From contig CAZIAL010000003.1 in assembly GCA_964536965.1 (NCBI GenBank), forward strand, positions 62,001-126,000: DNA of 64,000 nt. The letters are read 5' to 3'. This DNA is from JACMQW01 sp964536965. Lineage in GTDB: Bacteria > Bdellovibrionota > UBA1018. Below, piece by piece: positions 49,822 to 58,719 of the stretch (the stretch's first letter is position 1; every line of letters starts with the position of its first letter). The position numbers and the translations under genes were made by a program. The notes beneath the pieces were generated by a model, which was given only the letters and a program-made list of their open reading frames with translations, ran no database searches and was not told the DNA's origin.

Positions 49822-51351
49822 TCAGCGTTGCGTATCGCCTTTCCAGAGGGTTCGCCCGACGGCATTCTTCCATCGGGTGATTTCGCGTCCACGCACGACC
49901 GGATCGATCGTGGGTTTGAATTCACGGTCGATCTTCCAGTTGCGCTCGATCTCGCCGAGATCCGTCCAGATCCCCGCGCCGAGCCCCGCGGCGAAGATCG
50001 CTCCGAGCGCGGTACTTTCGATATACTTCGGACGCCGAAGCGATACGCCGAGAATATCGGACTGGAACTGCATCAGAAGTTCGTTCGCCGAAGCTCCGCC
50101 GTCGACATTGAGCCCTTCGAGCGGGCGCCCGAGATCCTGCTGCATCGCCGCGAGGAGATCGGCGATCTGGAACGCGATGCCTTCGAGAACCGCGCGCGCG
50201 AGATGCGCTTTCGTGGTTCCGCGCGTGATTCCGGTGATCAGTCCGGTCGTTTCGGGGTCCCAGTACGGAGCGCCGAGACCGGTGAGCGCAGGTACGAAGG
50301 TCGCCCCTTCGCTGCTCGAAACACTCGCCGCGAGTTTCTCGATTTCCGCAGAGTCATGGATCAGACCGAGTCCGTCGCGAAACCACTGCACGGCCGCACC
50401 GGCGACGAAAGTCGAGCCCTCGAGCGCGTAGGTCACGTTCCGATCATCTTCAAGAGGTCCCAGCGCCCAGGCGATGGTGGTGAGGAGACGATGCTGGGAA
50501 TAGACGGGCTTGGCGCCCGTGTTCATCAGGAGAAACGCGCCCGTGCCGTAAGTGCATTTCGCGAGTCCGGGACGTGTGCACGCCTGCCCGAGCAAGGCCG
50601 ATTGTTGGTCGCCGAGAATTCCGGTGATCGGGATTCCATCGGGCAGAAAGCCGACGCCTTTCGTCCTGCCGAAAGCGCCGTTCGACGGAATCACGCGCGG
50701 CCAGATCGACTTCGGAATCCCGAGCGCCGCGCAGAGACCATCGTCGAATGCACGCTTTTCGAGATGGAAAGCGAGGGTGCGCGAGGCATTCGACGGTTCC
50801 GTCACATGTTCCGCGTTACCTGTCAGTTTCGCGACGAGAAAGCTGTCGATGGTCCCGACGGCGAGACGTCCTTCCTTCGCGGCCTTTTCGACCGCCGGCC
50901 AGTTTCGGATCGCCCAGGCGGCTTTCGTTCCCGAGAAATACGGATCCAGAAGGAGGCCCGTCGACTTCTGGAACATGGCTTCGAGCGATTGTTTCTTCAG
51001 TGAATCGCAGAAGTCAGCGGTGCGGCGATCCTGCCAGACGATGGCATTCGCGAGCGTCTCGCCCGATTTGCGATCCCAGAAGCAAAGTGTTTCACGCTGG
51101 TTGGTGATGCCGATGGCGGCGATTCGTTTCCCGGCTTCCGCGCCGTCGATTCCGGCCTTCTTGAGGACGGACTCGACGGTCGTGCCGACCGCTTTCCAGA
51201 TTTCGTTCGGGTCGTGTTCGACCCAGCCCGGTTTCGGAAAAATCTGCGGAAAATCGAGCGAGGCTTCGGCGACCAGGTTCAGTTCCCGGTCCATGAGAAT
51301 CGCGGTGGTACCCGTCGTGCCTTCGTCGATGGCGAGGAGGAATGTTTTCAT
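49822..51351 (-). CDS. glpK: Glycerol kinase GlpK
   Basis: 509 residues from ATG 51351. The FGGY kinase fold is clear: AIDEGTTGTTAILMD at the N-terminus, TNQRETLCFWDRKSGE, AIVWQDRRT, GILGDQQSALLGQ, YGTGAFLLMNTG, FVPALTGLGAPYWDPETTGLITGITRGT (in two blocks) and NVDGGASANELLMQFQSD. It phosphorylates glycerol to glycerol 3-phosphate. No glpF or glpD is adjacent. There is no good Shine-Dalgarno. The gene reads away from the terminator at 51382-51417. Confidence 0.96.
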   Translation of the reverse strand: MKTFLLAIDEGTTGTTAILMDRELNLVAEASLDFPQIFPKPGWVEHDPNEIWKAVGTTVESVLKKAGIDGAEAGKRIAAIGITNQRETLCFWDRKSGETLANAIVWQDRRTADFCDSLKKQSLEAMFQKSTGLLLDPYFSGTKAAWAIRNWPAVEKAAKEGRLAVGTIDSFLVAKLTGNAEHVTEPSNASRTLAFHLEKRAFDDGLCAALGIPKSIWPRVIPSNGAFGRTKGVGFLPDGIPITGILGDQQSALLGQACTRPGLAKCTYGTGAFLLMNTGAKPVYSQHRLLTTIAWALGPLEDDRNVTYALEGSTFVAGAAVQWFRDGLGLIHDSAEIEKLAASVSSSEGATFVPALTGLGAPYWDPETTGLITGITRGTTKAHLARAVLEGIAFQIADLLAAMQQDLGRPLEGLNVDGGASANELLMQFQSDILGVSLRRPKYIESTALGAIFAAGLGAGIWTDLGEIERNWKIDREFKPTIDPVVRGREITRWKNAVGRTLWKGDTQR

Positions 51352-51381
51352 GAGAAGAGGGTAGCGAACTCCCGCCAAATA

Positions 51382-51417
51382 AAAAACCCCGGTCGCTGTC
51401 GGCGCCCCGGGGTTTTT
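51382..51417 (-). terminator. Rho-independent terminator after the response regulator
   Basis: Arms aaaaaccccgg and ccggggttttt with a 14-nt loop. A- and T-runs flank both sides. It lies 24 bp after the response regulator stop (minus strand) and just upstream of glpK, insulating the two. Confidence 0.85.
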
Positions 51418-51440
51418 CGATTCATCATCGAGTAGGAAAT

Positions 51441-52121
51441 CTACTCCTGCATCAAGCAGTAACCTTCGTTCGTCTGGTAGTTGATCTTGACGTTCAGGTC
51501 GCGAAGCTTTTCGCGAAGTTTCGAAAGATGGAAATCGAAGGCTTTCGGGCTCAACGCCTCGCTCTTCCAGACTTCTCCGATAATTTCCTCGCGATTCAGC
51601 CGGCGTTCCGGATTCCGGAAAAACAGCGCCAGGATCTTGTACTCGGTCTGGGTAAGCTGGATGACCTTCTGGATGGAATCCCGCGTAACCGTTTGCGTGA
51701 ACGTATCGAGGGTCATTTCCTTGAAGCGAGGCTTGGCGAGCGACATTCCGGCCGTTTGGCCCTTCTCACTTAAGATGCGATTGATCTTGAAAAGGATCTC
51801 GTTCTTGTTCACGGGTTTTACGAAAAAATCCCGCGCGCCCTTTTTGAAGCAGTCCTGCAGGATTTTATAATCGTCCGACGCGGAAACGACCGCGAAAGGC
51901 ATCTCCAGGGTCGCCGTGGTTCCGAGGAAGCTCGTGAATTCACCGTCGGGAAGGTGGAGATCCGCGATGAGGAGTTCCGGCTTTCTATTTTCGTTTTTGG
52001 CGAGTGCGCTTTTCAGGTCGCTCAGTGACTTGAAGTATTCAGCTTCAAATCCCGAGTTAAACATCTTTTGGTAGAGAAGGATCGCGTCTTCATCGTCTTC
52101 AAGAACCCACAAGTGCGCCAT
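51441..52121 (-). CDS. Response regulator with winged-helix output domain
   Basis: 226 residues from ATG 52121; in-frame starts at 52148 and 52178 exist. The receiver has acidic residues in WVLEDDED, a phosphoacceptor aspartate in LLIADLHLPDGEF and the lysine in FFVKPVNKNE. The output is a Trans_reg_C-type winged helix (LTQTEYKILALFFRNPERRLNREEIIGEVW, KAFDFHLSKLREKLRD). No histidine kinase is adjacent, so it is an orphan. A TTGAGC-N17-TCATAT pair upstream on the minus strand would fit a transcript that begins before 52121, and GGAG precedes that ATG by 11 bp. Confidence 0.87.
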   Translation of the reverse strand: MAHLWVLEDDEDAILLYQKMFNSGFEAEYFKSLSDLKSALAKNENRKPELLIADLHLPDGEFTSFLGTTATLEMPFAVVSASDDYKILQDCFKKGARDFFVKPVNKNEILFKINRILSEKGQTAGMSLAKPRFKEMTLDTFTQTVTRDSIQKVIQLTQTEYKILALFFRNPERRLNREEIIGEVWKSEALSPKAFDFHLSKLREKLRDLNVKINYQTNEGYCLMQE

Positions 52122-52265
52122 GTTCTTTGCTACTCCACCTGCCGTCATATGATTCGTGCCCAAATTATTGCTCAACATTTTACTTTGTCCCGCTTTTTAA
52201 ACTGAGCGCATCCCCATGCCCCATATCAATAGCTGGTCGTTTAATGGCTTACGAGCGCGGAAAAA

Positions 52266-53129
52266 TCAAACTCGAATATCGCGTGAGTTTTCTAAGAAGT
52301 GGAACGCGCATGTAGACGCCAGGCGCGCTGTTCTGCCGCCGAGGTCGTGCAAAGGATTGAGCTCGAAAATTCCGAGCGAAATCACTTTTGCATTTACGCC
52401 CGCTCCTTCACAGATCTGTATAAGGTCCGTAGACGTAAAACCTTCAGACTGTGGAGCAGAGACACCCGGGGCAAATGCTTCGGAGGCCGAATCCAGGTCC
52501 AGACTAACCACAATTGCATCTACTTGACTCGCTAGTTTTTCCAAACTTTGTGTAAAATGGGAAATCGCCTGAGAATGACGACATGAGTCAAATCGAACGA
52601 TTTCAACGCCATGTTCAGATGCGTAGCGCCATAATTCGGGTGCATTGCAGTGCGACTGGATTCCAAATTCAGTGAGGTGTCGACCCTCGATGATTCGATT
52701 TTCGATGGCGAGATAGAATGGGCTGCCGCTCGAAATTTTCGGACTGGGTTTTCGAAGATCGAGATGGGCGTCAATATTCACGCAGCCCAGTCGGACTTCG
52801 GGTCCTAAGAATCGTCGCAGGCCGAGAAGCTGGGAGTATCCGTGGTCGTGTCCGCCGCCGACGACGACGGTTCGATCCGCTCCTGCCGCGGCTTCGCGAA
52901 TGAGTTCGGCCGCCGCTTCGTGATTTTCTTCGACGGTCGTCGAAATCGCGGCCAGTTCGAATTCGCGGACCAGACAGTCTTTCAGCGGAGTTTTTCCGGG
53001 AGCAGTGCCGCTCCAGCGAGCGAAGCTCTCGCGAAATGCGCGAGGTCCGAAGGCGGCCCCGATGCGACCGCCAACGTTTTGCACGCCGAGGTGATCAGGT
53101 ATTGATACGAGGCTCCATTTGAATCCCAT
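52266..53129 (-). CDS. Arginase/agmatinase/formiminoglutamase family ureohydrolase
   Basis: 287 residues. Binuclear manganese ligands are visible as GGGHDHGYS, NIDAHLDLR and SLDLDSASEAFAPGVSAP. The C-terminal ISLGIFELNPLHDLGGRTARLAS is family-typical. The enzyme hydrolyses a guanidino or formimino group; which substrate is unclear, although resemblance is best to formimidoylglutamase. Base composition is uneven: the promoter-proximal part is GC-rich like the genome, while the last 400-450 bp and the intergenic DNA after it are much richer in A and T. That suggests recombination or transfer. Confidence 0.85.
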   Translation of the reverse strand: MGFKWSLVSIPDHLGVQNVGGRIGAAFGPRAFRESFARWSGTAPGKTPLKDCLVREFELAAISTTVEENHEAAAELIREAAAGADRTVVVGGGHDHGYSQLLGLRRFLGPEVRLGCVNIDAHLDLRKPSPKISSGSPFYLAIENRIIEGRHLTEFGIQSHCNAPELWRYASEHGVEIVRFDSCRHSQAISHFTQSLEKLASQVDAIVVSLDLDSASEAFAPGVSAPQSEGFTSTDLIQICEGAGVNAKVISLGIFELNPLHDLGGRTARLASTCAFHFLENSRDIRV

Positions 53130-53172
53130 CGCCGATTCCCTTAAACTAAATGCTACTTGAGGTCCGAATCCA

Positions 53173-54777
53173 ATGTCTGAAAAAAAGTGGTTTATCTATG
53201 TGCAGGACCACCACGAAGGTCCGTTCACGGTCGACGAGATCCAGAGCGGAATTTCGGAGGGTCGTTTCGAAAAGACGGGATTCGTGTGGGCGGACGGGAT
53301 GAAGGATTGGCTTCCGATGGGCCAGCTCCCGGATTTTGCGCCACCCGCGGCGGCGCCCGTGCAGCCGATGATCGAAGAGATCGCCGTCGCAAGTCCGGTC
53401 ACCGAAGAACCCTCCTTTTCGGCGACGGTGACTCCAGTGGAAGCGGAGACGGATACCTCGCCGGCGGAACCCGTGGTTGAGAGACCCGTTCGTGGCAGCG
53501 ACCGGATCGCGGGGACGAATACGACGATCGTCGAGGTGGGCGAGCTCCGTGGAGAAACGGACAGCCAGCCCCATATCATTCGTCCCGCCGTTTTAGGGGC
53601 CGGAGCGGCGACCCGCCCCTCGACCCAGGCTCCCGGCGAGAAGACCCCGTTCTTCACTCCGAGGATGAAACCGATTTTCCTCGCGTTCGCGATTCTCGGA
53701 GTCCTCTTCGGAGTCCAGAAAGCCGGGCTGCTGAAACGATTCGAGGACCGCGTTTCCGCGATTTTCTCCACGCTTCCGCCGCTCCCGGACGTCGCACCGG
53801 AAGATTACGAAGCGCTGAAGAAAGTCGCGAAGAGTTCGCCATCCGACGGGCCGCAGGTTTCGCTCGCCCTATCGAAGGCGGATGCCTTGTCACCGATTTT
53901 TTACGTCGCGACGAACCTTCCCGACGGTGCGCGCTTCGAGATCTATATCGAAGGTGTCTCGCACCGAATTCTGAATACGCTCGCCTACAGCGGCAAGCTC
54001 GATGTAACGACCCAGAAGCGGTTGGCGAAATCCCAGCCGCTTCGTTACGCGGACGGCAAACCCATTCCGCGCGGCGAATATGTCGTTTACGTCATGGAAG
54101 CTCCCGTCGGCCAGCCCGACCTCGTTTATAAGGAACTCGTCCAGCTGGCGCCGATCGCCCGCAATCTTCCTTATCATCTGCCCCAGGAACGACGACTCGT
54201 TTACTCGAAACAGATTTTTTTCGGATCGAAGGACGCGACCTACGAGCAACGGTTGAAGGAGTTCCACGACACTTTGGTGGCGAAAGCGAAGTCGGAAACG
54301 ATGGAGCTCGGTCAGGCGCTATCGACGCTGGAAAGCCAGGCGGAAGTTTCGATGGCCGCGTACGATCGTCTGAAGCGTCAGCCCATCGGACCCAAGCAAA
54401 AGCAGGCTTGGAACGACATCAACCGCACCTGGCGCCCGATCCAGGCCCAGATCGTCCAGCGCTATGCCGGTCAGTCGATCGAGAAGGTGAAGGAAGAGTA
54501 TTTCCACGCCAACCTGGTTTCCGAATTCATCGTCATCGAAAAAATCGTCTCCGATCTCCATTCGGCCCAGGAGAAGTTGTTCACGACTTCGGCGAACGTG
54601 AGTTTGCTCGAGGCGGAAGTGACCGACCTGCGGACCCAGTTCGAAACACGCAAGACCGCGTTCAAATCCGCGATCGAAACGGCGCTCGCCAATCCGTCGG
54701 ATGCGACCACCGGGCTTCCGGTGAAAGTGTCGATCGAAACCAAATCCACCGCTGCGGCGGCGAAAAGCGGAGAATAA
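53173..54777 (+). CDS. GYF_2-domain membrane protein
   Basis: 534 residues. The N-terminal GYF_2 domain is WFIYVQDHHEGPFTVDEIQSGISEGRF with the WADGMKDWLPMGQLPDF ending. A proline- and acid-rich linker leads to a membrane helix (PIFLAFAILGVLFGVQKAGLL, about residue 165-185). The periplasmic part includes a beta-rich domain (LSPIFYVATNLPDGARFEIYIEG) and a C-terminal helical coiled coil. GYF_2 domains bind proline-rich peptides. It is the first gene of an operon with a PilZ protein and an acyltransferase-like protein, 3 bp apart and overlapping respectively. Likely role: an envelope scaffold, inferred. Confidence 0.75.
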   Translation: MSEKKWFIYVQDHHEGPFTVDEIQSGISEGRFEKTGFVWADGMKDWLPMGQLPDFAPPAAAPVQPMIEEIAVASPVTEEPSFSATVTPVEAETDTSPAEPVVERPVRGSDRIAGTNTTIVEVGELRGETDSQPHIIRPAVLGAGAATRPSTQAPGEKTPFFTPRMKPIFLAFAILGVLFGVQKAGLLKRFEDRVSAIFSTLPPLPDVAPEDYEALKKVAKSSPSDGPQVSLALSKADALSPIFYVATNLPDGARFEIYIEGVSHRILNTLAYSGKLDVTTQKRLAKSQPLRYADGKPIPRGEYVVYVMEAPVGQPDLVYKELVQLAPIARNLPYHLPQERRLVYSKQIFFGSKDATYEQRLKEFHDTLVAKAKSETMELGQALSTLESQAEVSMAAYDRLKRQPIGPKQKQAWNDINRTWRPIQAQIVQRYAGQSIEKVKEEYFHANLVSEFIVIEKIVSDLHSAQEKLFTTSANVSLLEAEVTDLRTQFETRKTAFKSAIETALANPSDATTGLPVKVSIETKSTAAAAKSGE

Positions 54778-54780
54778 ATC

Positions 54781-55191
54781 ATGACGGACGCATCTGAGAA
54801 AACTGGCATCGACCGTCGCGGCTCGCGCCGCCGTCCTATTCTGGAATCGTTCTCTTTTTTCGTGGTCGTTCCGAAAAAAGGATTTCATCGACTTCGCGTC
54901 GTCGACGTCAGCGACACCGGCGTCGGATTCGACTACGATATCATCGGCGAGATGAAGGAAGCGTTCCCGGTCACGCCGGGGGAGACGTTTGAGCTCCAGT
55001 TTTACCTGAACCAAACCCTTTTCATCCCCCTGCATGTAAAAGTGATGCGAATCGACGATTCGAAGGTGATTCGTCGGGTCGGTGCGGAGTTCACTTCGAC
55101 GGGAACCCCCGAACATGGAGGACTGGCGGCGGTTCTCGATATGATCGATAAGGTTTCCGAAATCGTCCAGTTCGACTCCATCGCGGATTAG
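54781..55191 (+). CDS. PilZ-domain protein, copy 1
   Basis: 136 residues. The c-di-GMP binding signature is present as RRGSRRRP near the N-terminus and VDVSDTGVGFDYD about 30 residues later (D-x-S-x-x-G). The beta-barrel follows, with FELQFYLNQTLFIPLHVKVMRID. PilZ proteins bind c-di-GMP and alter motility, secretion or polymer synthesis. It sits between the GYF_2 and acyltransferase-like genes, so it may control that unit post-translationally. Starts 3 bp after the upstream stop. Confidence 0.85.
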   Translation: MTDASEKTGIDRRGSRRRPILESFSFFVVVPKKGFHRLRVVDVSDTGVGFDYDIIGEMKEAFPVTPGETFELQFYLNQTLFIPLHVKVMRIDDSKVIRRVGAEFTSTGTPEHGGLAAVLDMIDKVSEIVQFDSIAD

Positions 55192-55205
55192 TGACGTCGC
55201 CCGCG

Positions 55206-56783
55206 ATGAAGATAACGAAGTCAGTCACCGTCGCTCTCCTGGGTCTGTTCATCTTCCTTCCCTCCGCGCTCGCGCGAATGGAATCCGCGCCGACGATCGT
55301 CAGGAATTACTTCACGGCGCAAAGACACATCACCTCGGCCGATCTCGAACATCGTCGGAAGGAGCTCGCGCGCGAGCTGGCGGCGATCGAAGGACTCGAG
55401 CAGGAGTATTTCGAGTCGTATCGGGCCCTTTCGACGGGCCAGCCTAAACCCGAGCGACTCGTCGCCGAGCTGGGCACCGCGCTCGCGGATGCTTCTCCGG
55501 CCGCGGAAAGCGCGCGGACGAATTTTCTCCGCGAATTCGATCGTTGGACGCTGGCCCAGCGCTCCCACCATGCGCTGATCGACCGGCTGAATCTCGAGAA
55601 ATTCCACTACTTCATCAAAGAGGCCCGCTTCTACGCGGACGTTTCCTACTTCGACGCGATCATCCAGGGCGAGCTGCCGCTCTCGGCCCGAAATCAGGTT
55701 CTCCTCATGTCGGCGCACCAGCGGCTCTTGGACGCGCACTCGAGCTATCTATCGCATCTCGATAAATACGGGACGCCGAAGGATGTCTTCCGGTTAGCGG
55801 CGATCCGCGACGTCTTCGGCGCTTCGAAGCAGTACTTCGAACGGCTCGAAGCCGTGACCGCTACGACCGGGGAAAAGTTCGCTATTTTCCGCCGGAAGCT
55901 CGCGGCGTTTCCACAGCGTCTCTGGGAGAACCTTAAGCTCCTCGCTCTCGTTCCGGACGCGATTCGCCTGGGCGTGGACATTCTTTTCCACGGCGGAGGA
56001 AAGGTGAATTCTACCGTCAACGCCGCGTTCGTGAAAGCAGCGGAGCTGAAAGGATATTCCGTGAAGATTCACGGGAAGGAGAACCTGGCCCTCGCCACGA
56101 TCCATAAGGAATCGAAGACGGTGAACATCATCGCGAAAGTCCATCGTGGACCCGTCCTCGACAATATGGTGCTCGCGCACCTGGGGTTGAAAGACTACGC
56201 ATTCGTGACGTCGTTCGGTTCCGTGATTCCAGAGTTCTATTCGAGCCGTCTGAAAGACAACCCCGGGATTGCGTTCGTCGGTCCCGGATTTCCGAACGGA
56301 ATCGAAACCGTCACCGAGAAGGCCATCCAGAATCCCGAGCGGATCATGGTGAATTACGCCGAAGGCAGCATCGGAAATATGGGAGAGACCCGCCCCATCG
56401 CCGAGAAATTTTCGACGGCGATGATCCCCGAATTTCGGAAGAAGGGGTATCGCGTAAATTTGATTCCGGTGACCTCCCAGGCGGCATCGTTTCTGAAAAA
56501 TGACATCGGTTCGGATCTCCTTTTCGGAAAGATCATCGACGCCCGCGTTCATCCGCCGATCACCGACGAGATGATTTCATTTCTGGAGTCCAGTGGTCGC
56601 CTGAAGGATCTCGGAATTCTCCTGCGCGCGACCTGGCTCACCGAGCTCGAGACGAGCGGCGGAGAGGGCGGCCGGCTCGCCGAAGGCGCGCTGACTCTGC
56701 GGGGAATGGAAGAAATGCTCGTGAAGTATATGAATCTTCCGAACTCGACGAAAAGCTTCTGCCCGCGCCTACTCGCCCAGTAG
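55206..56783 (+). CDS. Exported PlsC-like acyltransferase homologue with variant motif
   Basis: 525 residues from ATG 55206; a GTG at 55191 overlaps the PilZ stop. Signal peptide MKITKSVTVALLGLFIFLP ends near ALA. A helical domain of ~270 residues precedes a PlsC-like fold: VKIHGKENLALATIH, AKVHRGPVLDNMVLAHLG, IAFVGPGFPNGIETVTEKAI, MVNYAEGSIGNMGETR and VNLIPVTSQ. The usual HX4D reads H-x5-D (HRGPVLD), and NYAEGS replaces the FPEGTR block. A periplasmic location is unusual for this family. It may be an inactive or differently specific acyltransferase. Confidence 0.6.
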   Translation: MKITKSVTVALLGLFIFLPSALARMESAPTIVRNYFTAQRHITSADLEHRRKELARELAAIEGLEQEYFESYRALSTGQPKPERLVAELGTALADASPAAESARTNFLREFDRWTLAQRSHHALIDRLNLEKFHYFIKEARFYADVSYFDAIIQGELPLSARNQVLLMSAHQRLLDAHSSYLSHLDKYGTPKDVFRLAAIRDVFGASKQYFERLEAVTATTGEKFAIFRRKLAAFPQRLWENLKLLALVPDAIRLGVDILFHGGGKVNSTVNAAFVKAAELKGYSVKIHGKENLALATIHKESKTVNIIAKVHRGPVLDNMVLAHLGLKDYAFVTSFGSVIPEFYSSRLKDNPGIAFVGPGFPNGIETVTEKAIQNPERIMVNYAEGSIGNMGETRPIAEKFSTAMIPEFRKKGYRVNLIPVTSQAASFLKNDIGSDLLFGKIIDARVHPPITDEMISFLESSGRLKDLGILLRATWLTELETSGGEGGRLAEGALTLRGMEEMLVKYMNLPNSTKSFCPRLLAQ

Positions 56784-57614
56784 CGAGTCCAGAACCTCTT
56801 CGCGGAACCGTGTAGTGATCCAGGGGAGGTGGGATCCGCCTTCGATCGTGATCGAGACGAGGCGATTGCGCTCGCCGCACTCTTCGCGAAGCACCCGAGT
56901 TTCCTCGCCCCAAACTCCGTAAGTCGAGTTCGCGCGCGACTCGATTCGGTTCGCTCCGCAGGCCAGGCGAGCTCGCCAGATCTCCCGGGTTTCGCCCGCG
57001 GTTCCATGGGGTTTTAGTCCGCGAAAACTTCCCCCCTGGTCGGAGATGACCTCGTCTCCGGTCCCGTGCGCGATGACCGCCCGGAATCCCGCGTAGTCCC
57101 GCACGGCGCAGCGGCGAATTTCGTCCGCGGCCGCAAGCGAGAAGATCCCGTCGATCTTCGCCCCGAGATCGCAGACGAGCCGAAACGCCATGAATCCTCC
57201 ATTGCTGTGGCCCGCGACGAAAACGCGCGAGACCGGGACCCGCCTCCGAATCTCCTCGATGGCGCCGTCGACATAGCTGACGTCGTCGATGCCCGAGCGA
57301 TCGAGGTCGCAGCAGCTCGGCGAGGCGTTCCAGAACCGTTTTTTCTCGCGATCGGGCGTTCCGGAGAGATAGGCGAGGTGGAACTTTTTTTCGGCGACGA
57401 AAGAATCGAAGCGAAAATAGAGGCGTTGGAGGAGGGGAGTCGCGCCGTAGCCGTGGAATACGACCAGGAGCGGGAGCTTTTCGCCGCCCCCCGCCTTCGG
57501 CGACCGGATCGAAATTTCTCCCCGTTCCGGCGCGTGGGCGGGCGTGAAATGGGTTTCGCGCGTGCCGGGCGCGCAAGCCGAGAAGAAAACGACCGATAAG
57601 AGGAGGAAGCGCAT
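56769..57614 (-). CDS. PHB depolymerase / feruloyl-esterase-like lipoprotein
   Basis: 281 residues. The lipobox is VVFFSAC (Cys about residue 14). The alpha/beta hydrolase domain has the oxyanion stretch LLVVFHGYGATPLL, the nucleophile elbow VAGHSNGG, an aspartate in HGTGDEVI and a histidine in IEGGSHLPW. This is the LpqC/CE1-like esterase group, which cleaves polyhydroxyalkanoates, feruloyl esters or other extracellular esters. CCDLDRSGIDDVSYVDG with paired cysteines is characteristic. It overlaps the convergent acyltransferase-like gene by 15 bp. Confidence 0.85.
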   Translation of the reverse strand: MRFLLLSVVFFSACAPGTRETHFTPAHAPERGEISIRSPKAGGGEKLPLLVVFHGYGATPLLQRLYFRFDSFVAEKKFHLAYLSGTPDREKKRFWNASPSCCDLDRSGIDDVSYVDGAIEEIRRRVPVSRVFVAGHSNGGFMAFRLVCDLGAKIDGIFSLAAADEIRRCAVRDYAGFRAVIAHGTGDEVISDQGGSFRGLKPHGTAGETREIWRARLACGANRIESRANSTYGVWGEETRVLREECGERNRLVSITIEGGSHLPWITTRFREEVLDSLLGE

Positions 57615-57752
57615 GTCCCTTCAGCGTAATCCCGACCTTCGATTTCGCCAAGGTTCTGACGTTGGCCGGGGTTTCGGGATTTCCCGGGTAGGCAAGAAAG
57701 AGTCGTTCAGGAGGGGAGTGTCCGCTCCGATACGGTCTCTGGAAGGAAAGGA

Positions 57753-58229
57753 ATGTCTATGGCCGGAAAAAATACCGAAAACGAAAGCCGCGTAATCGAT
57801 CTGAATGAGGTGCGAACCCAGAGGCTCGAGGAGAAGCGACGGAAGACGGAGCGGGTTTTCATGAACCAGTTCCTCGGTGTTTACTGCATGACCGGCGCGA
57901 ACTCGATGCATCAGATCGAGATCGTCGACGTCTCCGAGGAAGGCCTGGGATTCCAGATCCCATTCAACCCCGAGAAAGAAATTCCGATCACCGACAAAGA
58001 TTTTCCGATTCGCCTCTATTTTAACCAGGAGTCCTTTCTCCAGGTCCATGTCACGATCCAGAACTCGCGACCCGCGGTCCAAAACGGAACGCGTTATACG
58101 CGCTACGGATGCCGAGTGGATCCGAACACCTCGACCTTCGCGGCCTTTCAGGCATTCGTTCGGTTTCTGAAGGTGTACGGAGAGGTTTCCCAGAAGGACA
58201 ACGGCGACGTGAACGTTTTCTTCGTCTAA
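57753..58229 (+). CDS. PilZ-domain protein, copy 2
   Basis: 158 residues. A charged N-terminal helix (RTQRLEEKRRKTERVF) carries the arginine-rich part of the c-di-GMP site. IEIVDVSEEGLGFQIPF gives the D-x-S-x-x-G motif, and YGCRVDPNTSTFAAFQAFVRFL ends the barrel. The second start ATG 57759 is also possible; AAGG and AGGA precede the two starts by 6 bp each. It resembles copy 1 in overall plan but has the extra N-terminal helix. It overlaps the convergent small secreted gene by 4 bp. Confidence 0.8.
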   Translation: MSMAGKNTENESRVIDLNEVRTQRLEEKRRKTERVFMNQFLGVYCMTGANSMHQIEIVDVSEEGLGFQIPFNPEKEIPITDKDFPIRLYFNQESFLQVHVTIQNSRPAVQNGTRYTRYGCRVDPNTSTFAAFQAFVRFLKVYGEVSQKDNGDVNVFFV

Positions 58230-58483
58230 TCTTCGCGCGTTTCCGGGACCGGTTCGCTCACGAGATCGAGCATCTCGGTGGCGGAGAAGGTTCCCAGGCG
58301 ACGAAAGATTTGCGCGTTTTCTCCGGTCGGCATTTCGGTCGCCGGCCCTAAAATTCCCGGACGGCGATTCCCCTTAAAGGAGTCGCCGTTGGGCGTTTCC
58401 GGAGAGGCCGCCGCGGCGGCCAGGAGAAGCGGGGCCGCGAAAAGCCGCGTCCAGAGATTGAAACTGGGTATTCGATTCGACAT
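58226..58483 (-). CDS. Small secreted protein, unknown function
   Basis: 85 residues. The signal peptide (LWTRLFAAPLLLAAAAA) ends near residue 27. The mature 58 residues are polar and proline-containing (SPETPNGDSFKGNRR, ILGPATEMPTGENAQIFRRLGTFSATEMLDLV). AGGG lies 6 bp before the ATG, supporting a real gene. No family recognised. The 236-bp interval 58484-58719 between this gene and the next contains no gene that I can support. Confidence 0.55.
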   Translation of the reverse strand: MSNRIPSFNLWTRLFAAPLLLAAAAASPETPNGDSFKGNRRPGILGPATEMPTGENAQIFRRLGTFSATEMLDLVSEPVPETRED

Positions 58484-58719
58484 CCGTGTCCCTCGATTTG
58501 CCTGAAGGCCGCCGCCCCGACAAGGGTCGCCGACATGATGCTATGAGTCTAACGAGCCTTTTCAGAAAAGAAAACCCCTCGACGGGCGCCAAATGGCTGA
58601 CGCCGCTAAATCTAAATGAGGAATCTCGCGTCGGTCCTCAGGTTTTCGGCCCGAACCTGCCGATAGAGGGGGTGGGGAGTGGTACGCCCGCATCTTTTAT
58701 CGTCGTGGAGACTCGCAAA

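Noticed and set aside
49828..51003. 391-codon plus-strand frame opposite glpK
   Set aside because: Antisense shadow; glpK is full length and unambiguous.
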